Source: Heterostelium album PN500
Taxonomy: Eukaryota; Evosea; Eumycetozoa; Acytosteliales; Acytosteliaceae
Assembly (NCBI RefSeq): GCF_000004825.1
Contig: NW_008805071.1
Coordinates: forward strand, 1,550,001 to 1,614,000
Length of the DNA stretch: 64,000 nt
Direction of reading: 5' to 3'
In this document: positions 1 to 10,411 of the stretch, in pieces
How the letters are laid out: each line of letters opens with the position of its first letter
Position numbering within the stretch: position 1 is the first letter of the stretch
Notes under the pieces: generated by a model
What the model was told of the DNA's origin: nothing
Seen by the model: only the letters and a program-made list of their open reading frames with translations
Databases searched by the model: none
Program-made: the position numbers and the translations under genes

Positions 1-37
1 CTAATTAGACTGTTCTTTGTCCTATCATTAATTATAG

Positions 38-463
38 AATTACTTTAATACACGATATAATACAACAACAGCAACAACAACACTTAATCATAATAACAAT
101 AATAAACCATCACCATTTTTAATTAATTTTACATCTGGTGCTCTGAGTGGATCGATTGCAGCAATTTTGACAACACCAATCGATGTAATAAAGACAAGAA
201 TTCAAATGACAGTTCAACATAAACAGGTTGTAACAAATGCTGGATCATCGACAGGTACATCGCATATATTAAACTCGACATCACCAATCGAACACGCAAA
301 ATCGATATACAAACAAGAAGGATGGGTTGGTCTCACTAAGGGAATGGTACCAAGAGTTGCAAAAGTTGCACCGGCATGTGCTATCATGGTTTCAACCTAC
401 GAATGGGTAAAGTCAACACATTTCGAAGATTATTTAGGATCAATCAATAATAAACCTTCATAA
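38..463 (+). CDS. Mitochondrial carrier, SLC25A39/40 type, last exon (5' partial)
   Basis: Last exon of a mitochondrial inner-membrane carrier. The frame is open from an acceptor-like ATTATAG ending at 37 to TAA at 461-463. It carries the carrier signature PxDxxK as TTPIDVIKTRIQ, followed by the matrix-helix sequence GWVGLTKGMVPRVAKVAPAC and IMVSTYEWVK. This C-terminal pattern (PRVAKVAPACAIMVSTYE) is the one I know from SLC25A39/SLC25A40 and yeast Mtm1, which are linked to mitochondrial glutathione import and manganese/iron homeostasis. Only the third carrier repeat is present; the first two lie before the window. A Thr/Asn-rich low-complexity stretch precedes the repeat. The exon start phase is inferred. 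The family call is fairly secure; the transported substrate is inference. Confidence 0.85.
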   Translation, partial: NYFNTRYNTTTATTTLNHNNNNKPSPFLINFTSGALSGSIAAILTTPIDVIKTRIQMTVQHKQVVTNAGSSTGTSHILNSTSPIEHAKSIYKQEGWVGLTKGMVPRVAKVAPACAIMVSTYEWVKSTHFEDYLGSINNKPS

Positions 464-862
464 ATAAGATAAAAACCATCATCATTATATTATTATCGTA
501 AGCCATTGAAAATCAAATGATTGATTATTTATTATTAATAATTAAACAAAAATATGATTGATTGATTTCGGTTTTTGAACAAATCATTCTGATATGGATA
601 GACATAATCCTTACAATGATGAATCATTCATAAACCAATTATGTTTTCTTTTTTTTTTTTTTTAATTTTGTTTTGATTGTTTGATGTTTGGAATTGGTGG
701 AGTCAAAAGAAGAACTTATTTTTACTTGAAATAAATCATCTTTCTTTAAATAATTGATTGGTTTGTTGTTGATTTACAAATATTATCTATTAGAATAATA
801 ATTATGTTTTGTGATATTATTGCTGTTGTTATTGTTGCTCTTGCTATTTGTGATAATAAATC
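464..862. other. Convergent intergenic region
   Basis: About 400 bases between two convergent 3' ends. It contains only AT-rich sequence with a T run near 650. No open frame or RNA gene was recognised. Confidence 0.6.
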
Positions 863-2318
863 TTAATTAGACAAACTAAGAACATTTTGAGTTTGTTCAT
901 GCTTTGTCCAAATATATTGTGCACATTGAATGCAAACCTTTACGCTTTCATGATAACCTTGTGCTTTTGCAGAATGACTACTACATTTAGAGCAAAATAA
1001 TTGTCCACAGTTTCTACAGTGATGCTATTTTTGCTATTAGTTGATTATTCAAATAATGATGATAGTATAATAATTTCAACTTACCCTTCTTCTAAAAAAT
1101 GTAAAGTTAATTTTACAGGTGAAACAATTTAGTGTTGATGCGTCAGGTTGCCACAAAGCCATACCATTCGGTGCAATATGATCGGTAATTGGATGTTTTG
1201 ATGGAGGATATTGTTGAAGCGGAACATTCTTTTGATTATTAGAATTTGATGTATCTAAAGATTTGTTACAATTATTATTATTACTGTTGTTGTTGTTGTT
1301 ATTATTACAATTACTATTATTATTATTATTAATGTTTGAATTCTGTCTTCTTAGTGGTTGTTCATGTTGTCGTTTGTACAATGTAAATTGCTCTTGAATC
1401 ACCGATATAAATGATTTATGATCGGTCACTGCAATTTGGAAGTCTTTCTTTGTCTGTTGAATGTGTTGTTTCATTTCATTGATACTGTATTTCAGTCGTT
1501 GCACTTCTGATCGGTAGTAATCGATATCTTCGTTGTTATTCTTGTGGTTACCGCCAGCAATACCACCGGATTTACTCAGTGGTCGGTCGTTCTTCTTTGA
1601 CTCTGACGCCAGTAGGTTCGACTCCAACTGCAATCCACGCAATCCTTGTATCCAATAGTACATCTCAATCTCAGTGGCTGCCCTCAGAGTATAGGTTCTC
1701 GGCTGTGTTCCAACACTGAAAATCCATTCGCTATTGCCGCTGTCACTCGAATTCAATCCGATACCGGTGTTGTGAAACGATATGATCGACCCGGACATTG
1801 ATATCGGTCGGTTTGAAGTGCTTGACATCGATCGAGACAGAGGGTTGTTCGCTCCTTTGCTGAGCGAGCCAGACACGGTTTCTTTTCCGCCGTCTCTTGA
1901 ATGGTCGCGGTCAGAACGTGAATTCGAACCGCTACTACCACCACTACTATTTACATCTGTCAGAGTCGAGAATAACGATTGATCGGATACCGTCGCTATA
2001 TTGTTGCTAGACAATGATTTCTGAGGCATCGGCTTCACCGAGAGAATCGCACTGATCAAAATACTACCTTTTAGCTCTGTTTTCGATTCATTCACATAAT
2101 ACTTCAGACAATCACCTTCAATACAAAACCATCTCCTAATTTTATTTTAATATTGATTTAATATTATATTAGTGTTTGTTTGTTTGTTTGTTTGTCGGTT
2201 TGTTGTTTTATTTTAAGTTTACTTACTTTTTCCAACTTTTATAGATACCACCTTCCTTATAGAGATAACCGTGCAATTGTTGAAGTGCCTGGTTATGGTG
2301 ATGGTGAATAGAATGCAT
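863..2318 (-). CDS. PH domain plus FYVE zinc finger protein
   Basis: Three exons (2318-2227, 2135-1085, 1024-863) give a 434-aa protein. Splicing joins KSWKK to RWFCIEGDCLKYY, a textbook start of a PH domain (residues about 17-135, ending near EIEMYYWIQGLRGLQ). The middle holds a predicted coiled coil (SEVQRLKYSINEMKQHIQQT) and an Asn-rich tract. The last splice joins FFRRR to HHCRNCGQLFCSKCS, recreating the R+HHCR core of a FYVE finger, with the final cysteine pair in VCIQCAQ. FYVE fingers bind PI3P on endosomes, and the PH domain adds a second lipid or protein contact. The role is inferred to be endosomal signalling or trafficking. The start is the first in-frame ATG after an upstream stop; an upstream exon cannot be excluded. 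No GEF or other catalytic domain is present. Confidence 0.85.
1267..1338 (-). repeat. Asn-codon trinucleotide repeat
   Basis: An AAT/AAC (TTATTG on +) repeat encodes a poly-Asn tract between the coiled coil and the FYVE finger of the PH-FYVE gene. Such tracts are common in dictyostelid proteins. Confidence 0.85.
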
Positions 2319-3706
2319 CTGAGAGTGATTCACTGTCACTTCACTTTTGATTTAAAGCCAAAAACAACAAGAACAGAACAAAACAGTAATAACAAAATAC
2401 ACCGATATCACCACTTCTACGATTGTTAAAAAAAAAAAATAAATAAAATAACCTGATTTGATTGGTCTAACTGAATAAAAAGTTTAACTGGTAAGAAAAA
2501 TGCTATAACTTTAATAAATGATAGTTATTAAAGAGGGTAAATTTCTATAATTAAAAGTTTAATTTAGAGTTCTACCCAGGGTTATTTAAACAACAATGTG
2601 AAACCTTTGATAGGTAGGGTGAACTTTTAAGTATTGGAATATTGAGAAGAAGTTGGTGGTTACTTTTCTTATTTATTAGATTTAGGAATTCTTGATTTTT
2701 TAATATATAGATATAAATTCTATCACTCTTTGTTTTGCAAGTCACTATCCACTCAAAAACAACATCCACCATAAAAAAAAACAAAAAATTGTATGTATCA
2801 AAAAAAAAAATTTTACAAAAAAAAAAACAACTAAATATCTTTTGAAAACGATTGACCAATCTTTACTTTATTTGAAAAGATCGATTTAATGTTTTTTGTT
2901 ACAAACAAATAAATATCAATTACATAAAAAAAGATACATATTTTTGTTTTTTATCATTTTGTCTATTTTGATTATTATTATTCAAAAATAAAATAGAAAA
3001 ATAAAATAAATTTTATTTATGCTAAAATCAAAATTGTATTAATATAAAATAATTCATTAAAATTCAAACCCTGTTTTTAAAAAGACGACGAAGTGTATTT
3101 ATTTACATTCACATATCTTTTAAAAAAAAAATTAATTATTTCCTTTTATAAAATTTTAGTAGATCTGTGGTGTCTGCCCCCAAAAAAATTTAAAATTTTT
3201 TGCAAAAAAAAACCCAACCTATAAAATGAAATAACTTGTATTCGTACGTATGAAAAAAATACAAAAAACAAAATGTCAAGGAAATTTCTATCTTTAGAAA
3301 ATTTTGAAAGAAAAAAAAAAAATCTAAACAGTCCTCAAAATTTTCTTTTATTGTTTTTTTTGTTGTTGTTTTTTTTGACAATTCTATGTCAATGGTATAC
3401 CAACAAGTCAGATTTTGAATAACAAAAATCCTACAACAACCATTACTTAAAACAGCCGAACTTAAGCACAAACAAAAAAAATTTCATATGAGCGAGCGAG
3501 TGACCACAACTTTGAACAAACAACAAAAACTATGAAGAACCAGGATAACTCCAAACGAAACATATCACTCTAATACTCCACCAATAGTTTTATTTCATTT
3601 TTTTTAATTTTAATTTTATATTATCTATAATAAAAAGGAGTAGTCTAAAATCAATATTAATAATAATAATAAATATAACTTGTTTTTAAAAAAGAGATAA
3701 AATAAG
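2319..3706. other. Divergent intergenic region
   Basis: About 1.4 kb between the divergent PH-FYVE and CBS genes, and the probable promoter of both. It is rich in A and T runs. Short GC-richer patches occur at 3165-3181 (GTGGTGTCTGCCCCC) and 3485-3500 (GAGCGAGCGAGTGACC). The open frames at 2572-2859 and 3190-3471 are Lys/Phe-rich products of homopolymer runs and are not credible genes. Confidence 0.55.
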
Positions 3707-4889
3707 ATGAATCAATTAATGTTATCTATTGGTCATATCCTACCAAATAAATCAGAGGATATCTATAGTGTAAAGTCAAATGACTATATTTTCAGTGCTT
3801 TTAAGGTTTGTAAATCACAGTTATTATAAAATTATTTGATTGTATTAATACCTCATTTTTGGTATAATAAATGTAGCTGATGATAGAAAAGAAGGTACTA
3901 TCATTACCAGTGTATGACATTGAACATCGAAAGTTTAATAAATTCATTGATATGATAGATATTGTTGCATTCTGTATGAAAAATCTAACAAAGACAGAAA
4001 TGGCTGAAATGGATATGGTTATGGAAACAAAAGAAATTTTCAAACAATACAGAGTTGGTCAAATTTGTGGTAAATATTAAAAAAATATTATGAAATATTT
4101 AACGATAAAATATTTTACTAATAATAATTGTATATTTTATAAAGATTTATCAGCGAGAAATCCATTCTTACCAGTTGAAGCAACTGCTCCTTTGAAGGTG
4201 GCAATTGAGTTGATGGTAAAGTGGAATGTTCATAGAGTTCCAGTGATTGACAGTGAAGGTACTTTGGTATCGATTCTAACACAGTCGCGTGTGTTGGAAT
4301 TCATCAATAATCATGTGATGGAGTTCAATGAAAATGGCGTATTGTTAAAGAAGATCGAGGAGATCAGCAATCTCGGTACATCCGATGTCATTTCAATTAC
4401 CGATGATAACATGGCAATTGAAGCATTCCAATTGATCTACGACAAGAAGGTCAGCGCTGTAGCCATCTTGAATGATAAAGGTGAACTCACTGGAAACATC
4501 AGTGTAAGTGACTTGAAGATGATAGGATACGACGGTGGTTTAATGAGTCGTCTATTCCTTCCAATCAGAACCTTCACACAAATGGTACCAAAAGATAAAG
4601 CTAGTCCAGTAAGTATAGAAATTTAAAAGAGTTGATGAATCAATGTTGTAACTAACTATCTTTTTTTTTTTTTTTTTTTTAATTAATTTATTTCTTATCT
4701 TTGATGATGTCTATTTAGTTCTTTACTGTAATTTGTGTACGTGATACAACATCACTCGAGGAGTTACTTGTTAAATTCCAACTATCAAAAGTACATAGAA
4801 TCTATCATGTAAATGATTCAATGAAACCAATTCAAGTCATTTCGCAAGGTGATGTGCTAAAATCTATTATTAAACAAGATTCTATTTAA
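3707..4889 (+). CDS. CBS-domain protein (about four CBS motifs)
   Basis: Four exons (3707-3805, 3877-4069, 4145-4608, 4719-4889) give a 308-aa protein made almost wholly of CBS motifs. Examples are the SVKSNDYIFSAFKLMIEKKV-LSLPVYD unit near the N-terminus, PLKVAIELMVKWNVHRVPVI near the middle, NMAIEAFQLIYDKKVSAVAI, and a final TSLEELLVKFQLSKVHRIYHV. Tandem CBS pairs (Bateman modules) bind adenine nucleotides and regulate partners, as in the AMPK gamma subunit and plant CBSX-type proteins. No other domain is present, so the partner is unknown. All splice junctions have GT..AG ends and consistent phase, which supports the model. It converges on the small gene at 4970-5205, only 80 bases away. 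Confidence 0.85.
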
Positions 4890-4969
4890 AGTTACCAGTA
4901 CAAATGTTAGAATGTTCTTTTCTAAATTTAATTATTTTTTAAATAAATATAAGATAAATTACAAAGTCT

Positions 4970-5205
4970 CTATTGCTGTTTTTGTTGTTGTTGCTGTTGT
5001 TGTTGTTGTTTAATATCGTTTTCGATTCTCATTTCTTTTGAAACTTGTTGAAGTCTATTTTATTATAAATAAAATAAGAGTTGATTAGCGATGATGATAC
5101 CCAATAACTTTTGTTTATCTTTACTTACCCAGGCGAAAAGATATAGTAACCGCTTAAAACACCTATTAAAACAGCACCTAAAGCTGGCAAATGTCTTTTA
5201 ATCAT
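4970..5205 (-). CDS. 53-aa single-span microprotein, PIGBOS1-like
   Basis: Two exons (5205-5129, 5054-4970) encode 53 residues: MIKRHLPALGAVLIGVLSGY, then YIFSPGLQQVSKEMRIENDI and a short Gln-rich tail. The sequence shows one hydrophobic span (about residues 7-25) with a basic N-terminus, then YIFxP and a charged helix. The layout and the (V/Y)YIFxP.xxQ..K-charged pattern resemble animal PIGBOS1, a 54-aa outer mitochondrial membrane protein that contacts ER CLCC1. The family match is by eye only. It could instead be an unrelated mitochondrial assembly microprotein. The GT..AG intron restores the frame exactly, which argues for a real gene. Confidence 0.6.
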
Positions 5206-5727
5206 TTTATATGTATAAAATAAATAATAATACGAATTATTTATAATAATATATAGATAAGTTCAAATATCAAAATTAACAAAAAGAACAATCAACGCTC
5301 AAATATGTTTCATATGAAATTTTAAAAAAAATGATTGTTAAATTTGATAATTTTTTATTTATCCCTTACTTATGGATGACCGAATAGCAGGCAGGTCGGT
5401 GGTAACCAGCAATAGAATTAGCCAGGCTCTTATAATTTTGCTTTGTCAAATTCTTGATTGCATTATTTATCTGATTTAGTTTTATATAATTTAGAATATT
5501 GTTTGTCTAAAGAGCATTTATTTAAAAACATATTTTGATTGTATCTATATATACTGAAAGAAACCTTTTTTTTTTTTGAAACTGGTAAGATAATTATCTG
5601 AAACTGAAAGTATTTATACTATTGGCAAGGGCTCTTCTTAACTATGAGCAACCAAGCTCTTTTCATATAGGATCTAATTGAAATGTATAAAAGCAAGTAT
5701 TGGTAAAAAAAACACATTAAATAATAT
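5206..5727. other. Intergenic region with GC-rich patch
   Basis: Upstream region of the microprotein gene. It is mostly AT-rich. A conspicuous GC-richer patch at about 5365-5435 includes the short inverted pair ACCGA (5379-5383) / TCGGT (5396-5400). No coding frame was found. Confidence 0.5.
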
Positions 5728-7021
5728 TTATTTAAATAAGTTTAAATATTGTGAAATTTCATTTGCTGATGAATATTTAGTATCGATCTGTTGTTTTGCT
5801 TTGCTAATTAAAGAATGGATATGCTCTGTATTTGCTGTATTTAAATAAAATTCGAGTTGTTCTGTAAATTCACTTGGAGTTTTGAAGATGATTCCATTAC
5901 CCATATGATCTACGAGATGTTTGTTGCCACTGTTATCTCTTGCCAATGTAAGTGTTCCAAGATGCATTGCTTCCATCAGCGCTGTTGGTAATCCTTCGTC
6001 GATAGAGCTATTCACAACTACATCAGACTCTGCTATCAACTGTAGCAACTGATGATGAGGTATACTACTTGTATAATATATATTATTACATTGTGAAATT
6101 GTTGATAGTAATTCTTTCATTAGACTGTCATCTAAACATGGTCCAATAATTATCATTACTATTCTTTTGAATTTTGATTGTTGTTGTTGTTGTTGTTGTT
6201 GATTATTATTATTATTACTTTGTTGTTGTTGCTGTTCATATTTAATTGAAAAATTAGAGAAATCTTTTAGTAAGAATAGCGGATCTTTGATTGGTCTTAT
6301 TCCAATTGGTAACAGTATTTTCATTGTTGATTTAGATGATAGTTCTTCGATAGTGTCTGTTGGTATTGGTGGTTGTATTACATTGTTTGTGAATAGTTGG
6401 TAATAGTTCATTGAATCAGATATTGATGAGGTTGTTGGTGAGGTTGTTGTGGTTGTTACATTTGGTATCACTGAGGGTGTAATGACAATCATCCTAGATA
6501 TTAGATTTGGCCATAGTTTAGATGCCTTTGATTTCATCTCATCCGATAAACAAATCAAATGAATTGCATCACCTACACATTGATTCATTATCTTTTGTTT
6601 TGCTTCATCCTTTGAGGCAACATTCAAGTCTGTACCACCAAATATCAATGAATAAAGATACTGTTTTATAATGTATTGATATTAATAAGATATATAAATA
6701 CTTTTAAAAAAACCGATCTATTACCTTCTTATTTAAGTTATTTATTAAATGACCAACTCTATATGCATTGATTCCAAGTAAATAAATACCATTACCATTA
6801 CAACGATTATCTAAAGACTGTAGTAAATCATTTAAATTATCTATTGTCTTGTTTATATCAAATAATATTACATTGTACTGCTTATTTGATATAGTTTTTG
6901 GTTGGCTGGTACTTTTATTTGCAGATTCGAATATGAGTTTCAATCTATTCGCAAGTATAGTGTTACCAGTTCCATCTTTTAAAGATGATATTATAATTAT
7001 ATTAAGAATATCATTATTCAT
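5728..7021 (-). CDS. Family 1 glycosyltransferase, GLT1D1-like
   Basis: Two exons (7021-6725, 6660-5728) give 409 aa. The N-terminal Rossmann half starts ILNIIIISSLKDGTGNTILA. The junction reads YLYSLIFGGTDLN, matching the IFGGTD motif of human GLT1D1. The C-terminal GT4 half contains IRPIKDPLFLLKDF, IIGPCLDD, and the sugar-nucleotide binding loop VVNSSIDEGLPTALMEAM. These are GLT1D1 landmarks; donor and acceptor are not established for the family. A Gln/Asn tract (about 6178-6232) is inserted between IRPIKDP and the IIGP strand, as is usual for dictyostelid proteins. The intron phase is 0 and both splice sites are canonical. Confidence 0.85.
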
Positions 7022-7285
7022 TTTATTTTATATTTTAGATATTAATTAAATTAATATGATCATGCAAATTAGGATCGAAAAAAGATATTTGCTTACTTGC
7101 ACTTAACGACACACAAAATTTGTCACGTTACTATGTAAAAATTTCGATTGTTGACAAAACCGAATTGTGTGTGATATAATTACTCTGATTTGAATGATCA
7201 TTTTTTATTTATTTTTTTTCGATTAATTTTAAATTAGTTTATTGTTGTTTTTAGATTAGATTACAGATTAGAGAAAGAGAGAGAA

Positions 7286-7630
7286 ATGAATAAAAGTTTA
7301 TTGGGATCACTCATTAACAATGTACCAAAGTACATGACACCAGCAGCACCAGTACAAAAGTGGTCGATGTCATCGATCTACGGTGGAATCAAATTCAGTC
7401 AACGACAGATCGACGCTGCATTGCAGCCACCACCCGTTACAGCCATTACAGAGCCAGACTGTGAGATGGAATTGACTGCCGTACCAAAGAAACGTGTATC
7501 TTACACCAGAAACAGAAAGAGAAACAGCGCAAAGAAACACGAGAACATTCATCATCATACCGTTTGTCCAAAATGCCAATCTCTTAAGCTTAGACATCAC
7601 CTTTGTATAAATTGTATCAGAAAGATCTAA
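7286..7630 (+). CDS. mrpl32: Mitochondrial ribosomal protein bL32m
   Basis: Single-exon 114-aa protein. The C-terminal half is a bL32 core: basic KKRVSYTRNRKRNSAKK, then the zinc-ribbon cysteines in VCPKCQSLKLRHHLCINC. The N-terminal 60 residues are an extension with a mitochondrial-presequence character, expected to be trimmed on import. bL32 binds the large subunit near the peptidyl-transferase entry. The ATG at 7286 is the first in frame. It is divergently arranged with the GLT1D1-like gene across 264 bases, a likely shared promoter. Confidence 0.88.
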   Translation: MNKSLLGSLINNVPKYMTPAAPVQKWSMSSIYGGIKFSQRQIDAALQPPPVTAITEPDCEMELTAVPKKRVSYTRNRKRNSAKKHENIHHHTVCPKCQSLKLRHHLCINCIRKI

Positions 7631-8414
7631 AAACAATAACAACAACAACTTTACAAACAATTAGCGATATAGACAAACAAGACATACATTCACCAAAAAC
7701 AAACAAACCAACTCAATCATACATACCAAAACCTTTTTAATATACCAAATACCAAATACCAAACAACAACAACAAACACAAGATCGATTGTACCATTCTA
7801 TCAAACATGAACATAAAGAGATAACAAAGATAAAAGCAATCATTAATAATAACAGTAATAAGAGAATATAAGATAGTAAAATGGTGTGAATCTGTTAATT
7901 TCACAATAAAAGTATTTATTTATATATACATTAATTAAATTTAAATAAATGACCAAATATTGTATCTTTTTAATGTATTTTAAATACATAAAGATAAAAT
8001 ATAAAATATATATATAGGAAGGATCTAGATCAAAATAGAGTACTTTTTAGATTAATATTATAATATATAACAAATAAAACAATAACATTTATATATATAT
8101 ATTTTTTGAATGTTGATTAATATTTTAATTTATGATATAATTGGGTTTGGATGATTCATTCATTGAAACATCATGATGGATATTGTTGTTTGTAGATATA
8201 ATCAAACAAAGAAGAATTTATAAAAGTTTTGTGAATTTTATGTTGTTATTATTAATATCTTGTTAATTTAATTTAGTTTTGTTTTGTTGTGTTGTTTAAG
8301 TAGGTTGTTATTATTATTATTAGTTTTTACAAAAGATCGCTTATATTCAATAGACTATCCACTCACACACGCATGTGGAGATAGTATTGGATGGCAGGAG
8401 GTGTAGCAACCACC
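7631..8414. other. Convergent intergenic region
   Basis: 3' flanks of mrpl32 and PP2A. The sequence is AT-rich with AATAAA-like signals near 7905 and TA repeats near 8085. The frame at 7661-7843 (minus) has no ATG context or family similarity. Confidence 0.5.
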
Positions 8415-9204
8415 TTATAAGAAATAATCTGGAGTACGTCTAGTGACGTGTGGTTCACCTCTTCTTGGAGCTGGATCAAATTGTAAGCTAAACAAATTGA
8501 ATGTGAATGTAAAGGAAATAAGTAAAGTTATGTTAGAACTATAATGCTTGTTTTGTTTTGTTTGTTTTCGTTTTGTGTTTTCAATACATACAAAGTATGT
8601 TTCATTTTTTCGTCAATCTCCATTATGGCAGCTTGGTTACCGCATCTATAACAATAGTTGGGTGCACTGAAAATAGTTACTACATTTTGATCGTGGCACC
8701 AGTTGTAACCCTCCATGACCAATTGATGTGCTCTGGCGACGAGGGTCAGACCGTTGTTATGATTGAATTGCTCGGAAATATCCTTTCCGAATGTGTAACC
8801 GGCACCTCTTGGTGAATAACCGAATCCACTTCTGTCGTCTGGATCCGACCACAACAGATCGCACATTGCACCTTCGTGTGGTACCTCCTGTAGACGATCC
8901 AAGTTTCTAATATGATCCAAAGTATCGATCGATGGTGATAGACCACCGTGCAAACAGAATACCTAATAATAATAATAGTAAATTAACTACATAAGTATTT
9001 GGATTCATTCATTCACTCATTCATTAATATTAATATCAACTAAACAAACTTACTTGTTTCTCAATGAGTGCAGTCAATGGTAGATAGTCAAATAGATCGG
9101 TAAAGAATCTCCATACATTTGGATTACCATACTTTCTTAAACATTCATCGTAGAAACCGTATCTAAAAAAATGATATAATTTAATATTAGATCGATTTGT
9201 TTTG

Positions 9205-9237
<33 letters not shown>

Positions 9238-9685
9238 AAACAACAATTAAATTGAATTGAATTGAATGTTTTAGTTGGTGTTTGGTTGGTTGGTTGGGTT
9301 TGATGATGATCTCTTACACTTGTGTGATTTGTCTGGATTCGTGATTACCTCTGAGGATGGTAACACGGTCTTTATAACGAACTTTCAAGGCAACCAAAAG
9401 GGTTACGGTCTCTACAGAGTAGAAACCTCTATCGACGTAGTCACCCATGAACAGGTAGTTGGTGTCTGGACAGTTACCACCGATCTTGAACAACTCCATC
9501 AAATCGTGGAACTGACCGTGAATATCACCACACACAGTCACCGGACACTTGACTGGTTGCACATTCGACTCCTCCAATAATATATCACGTGCTTTCTCAC
9601 AGAGATGTTTAACTTCACTTTCCGAAAGTGGTTTACATTCTTTTAGAATCGAAATATATCTATCAACATCTTGAAATTCTCCCAT
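8415..9685 (-). CDS. pho2a: Protein phosphatase 2A catalytic subunit
   Basis: Four exons (9685-9318, 9162-9054, 8962-8592, 8487-8415) give 306 aa, the usual PP2Ac length. All PPP metallophosphatase motifs are present: GDIHGQ, GDYVDRG, RGNHESR, with QVYGFYDEC restored across the first intron, and [11 protein letters not shown]. The last exon encodes [20 protein letters not shown] followed by DYFL, the conserved tail whose terminal leucine is carboxymethylated and controls B-subunit binding. In Dictyostelium the orthologue is pho2a. The PP4 and PP6 alternatives lack this exact TPDYFL tail context, so PP2A is secure. It dephosphorylates Ser/Thr substrates as a heterotrimer in cytosol and nucleus. 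Confidence 0.95.
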
Positions 9686-10411
9686 TCTTTATCTTAAAGA
9701 TTAATCTTTTTTCTTTTTTTTCTTTTTTTTTCTTTATCTTTATCTTAATGTTATGTTATATATATTTACAAATGTTTATTATTATATATTTTTTTAATAA
9801 ATAATAATAATAAATAATAATAATCGACTAATAATATATTATTTGATTTTTAATCGTTAGTTATCCTTTCTTTATATAATAAAATTTACTATTGTTGTTG
9901 TTGTTGTTAGCAATTGTTGTAAATCTAACAATGTGAATAGATAAATTATAAAAAAAAATTGTTTTTTTTCTTGATTTCTAAAAAAAATAAATATATATTT
10001 TTTTTTGATTATATATTTTTAATTTATATTATTCAAAGATAAAAAAATAATAATATATAAATAAATAAGTGCTAAAAGCTGATATCGTTTATTTCCAATT
10101 GGTGATGGAAAAAAATTAAATTTAAAAAAAAAAAAAAAAACAACACCAAATTAATTAAATTTTGAAAATAAAAATTTTGATCACAGATGTTCAACAACAA
10201 ATAATTAATGGTTTTTTTTTGTATTATTTTCTTTTGAGGTAACTTTTTTAAATTTATTTATAAATCAAATATATTCTTTTTGTTTATTGAAAAAAAATAA
10301 GAAGTTTTTATTTTATAGATACTATTAAATTGGTAATAATCAATTAAAATTAATGATTAATTATTTGTTTGTTTTTTTTTTTTTTTTTTTTTTTATCCTT
10401 TTGAATTGGAT
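9686..10411. other. Intergenic region
   Basis: Promoter of the PP2A gene and 3' flank of cdc45. It is extremely AT-rich with long A and T runs (for example 10121-10140 and 10373-10394). Nothing coding is seen. Confidence 0.55.
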
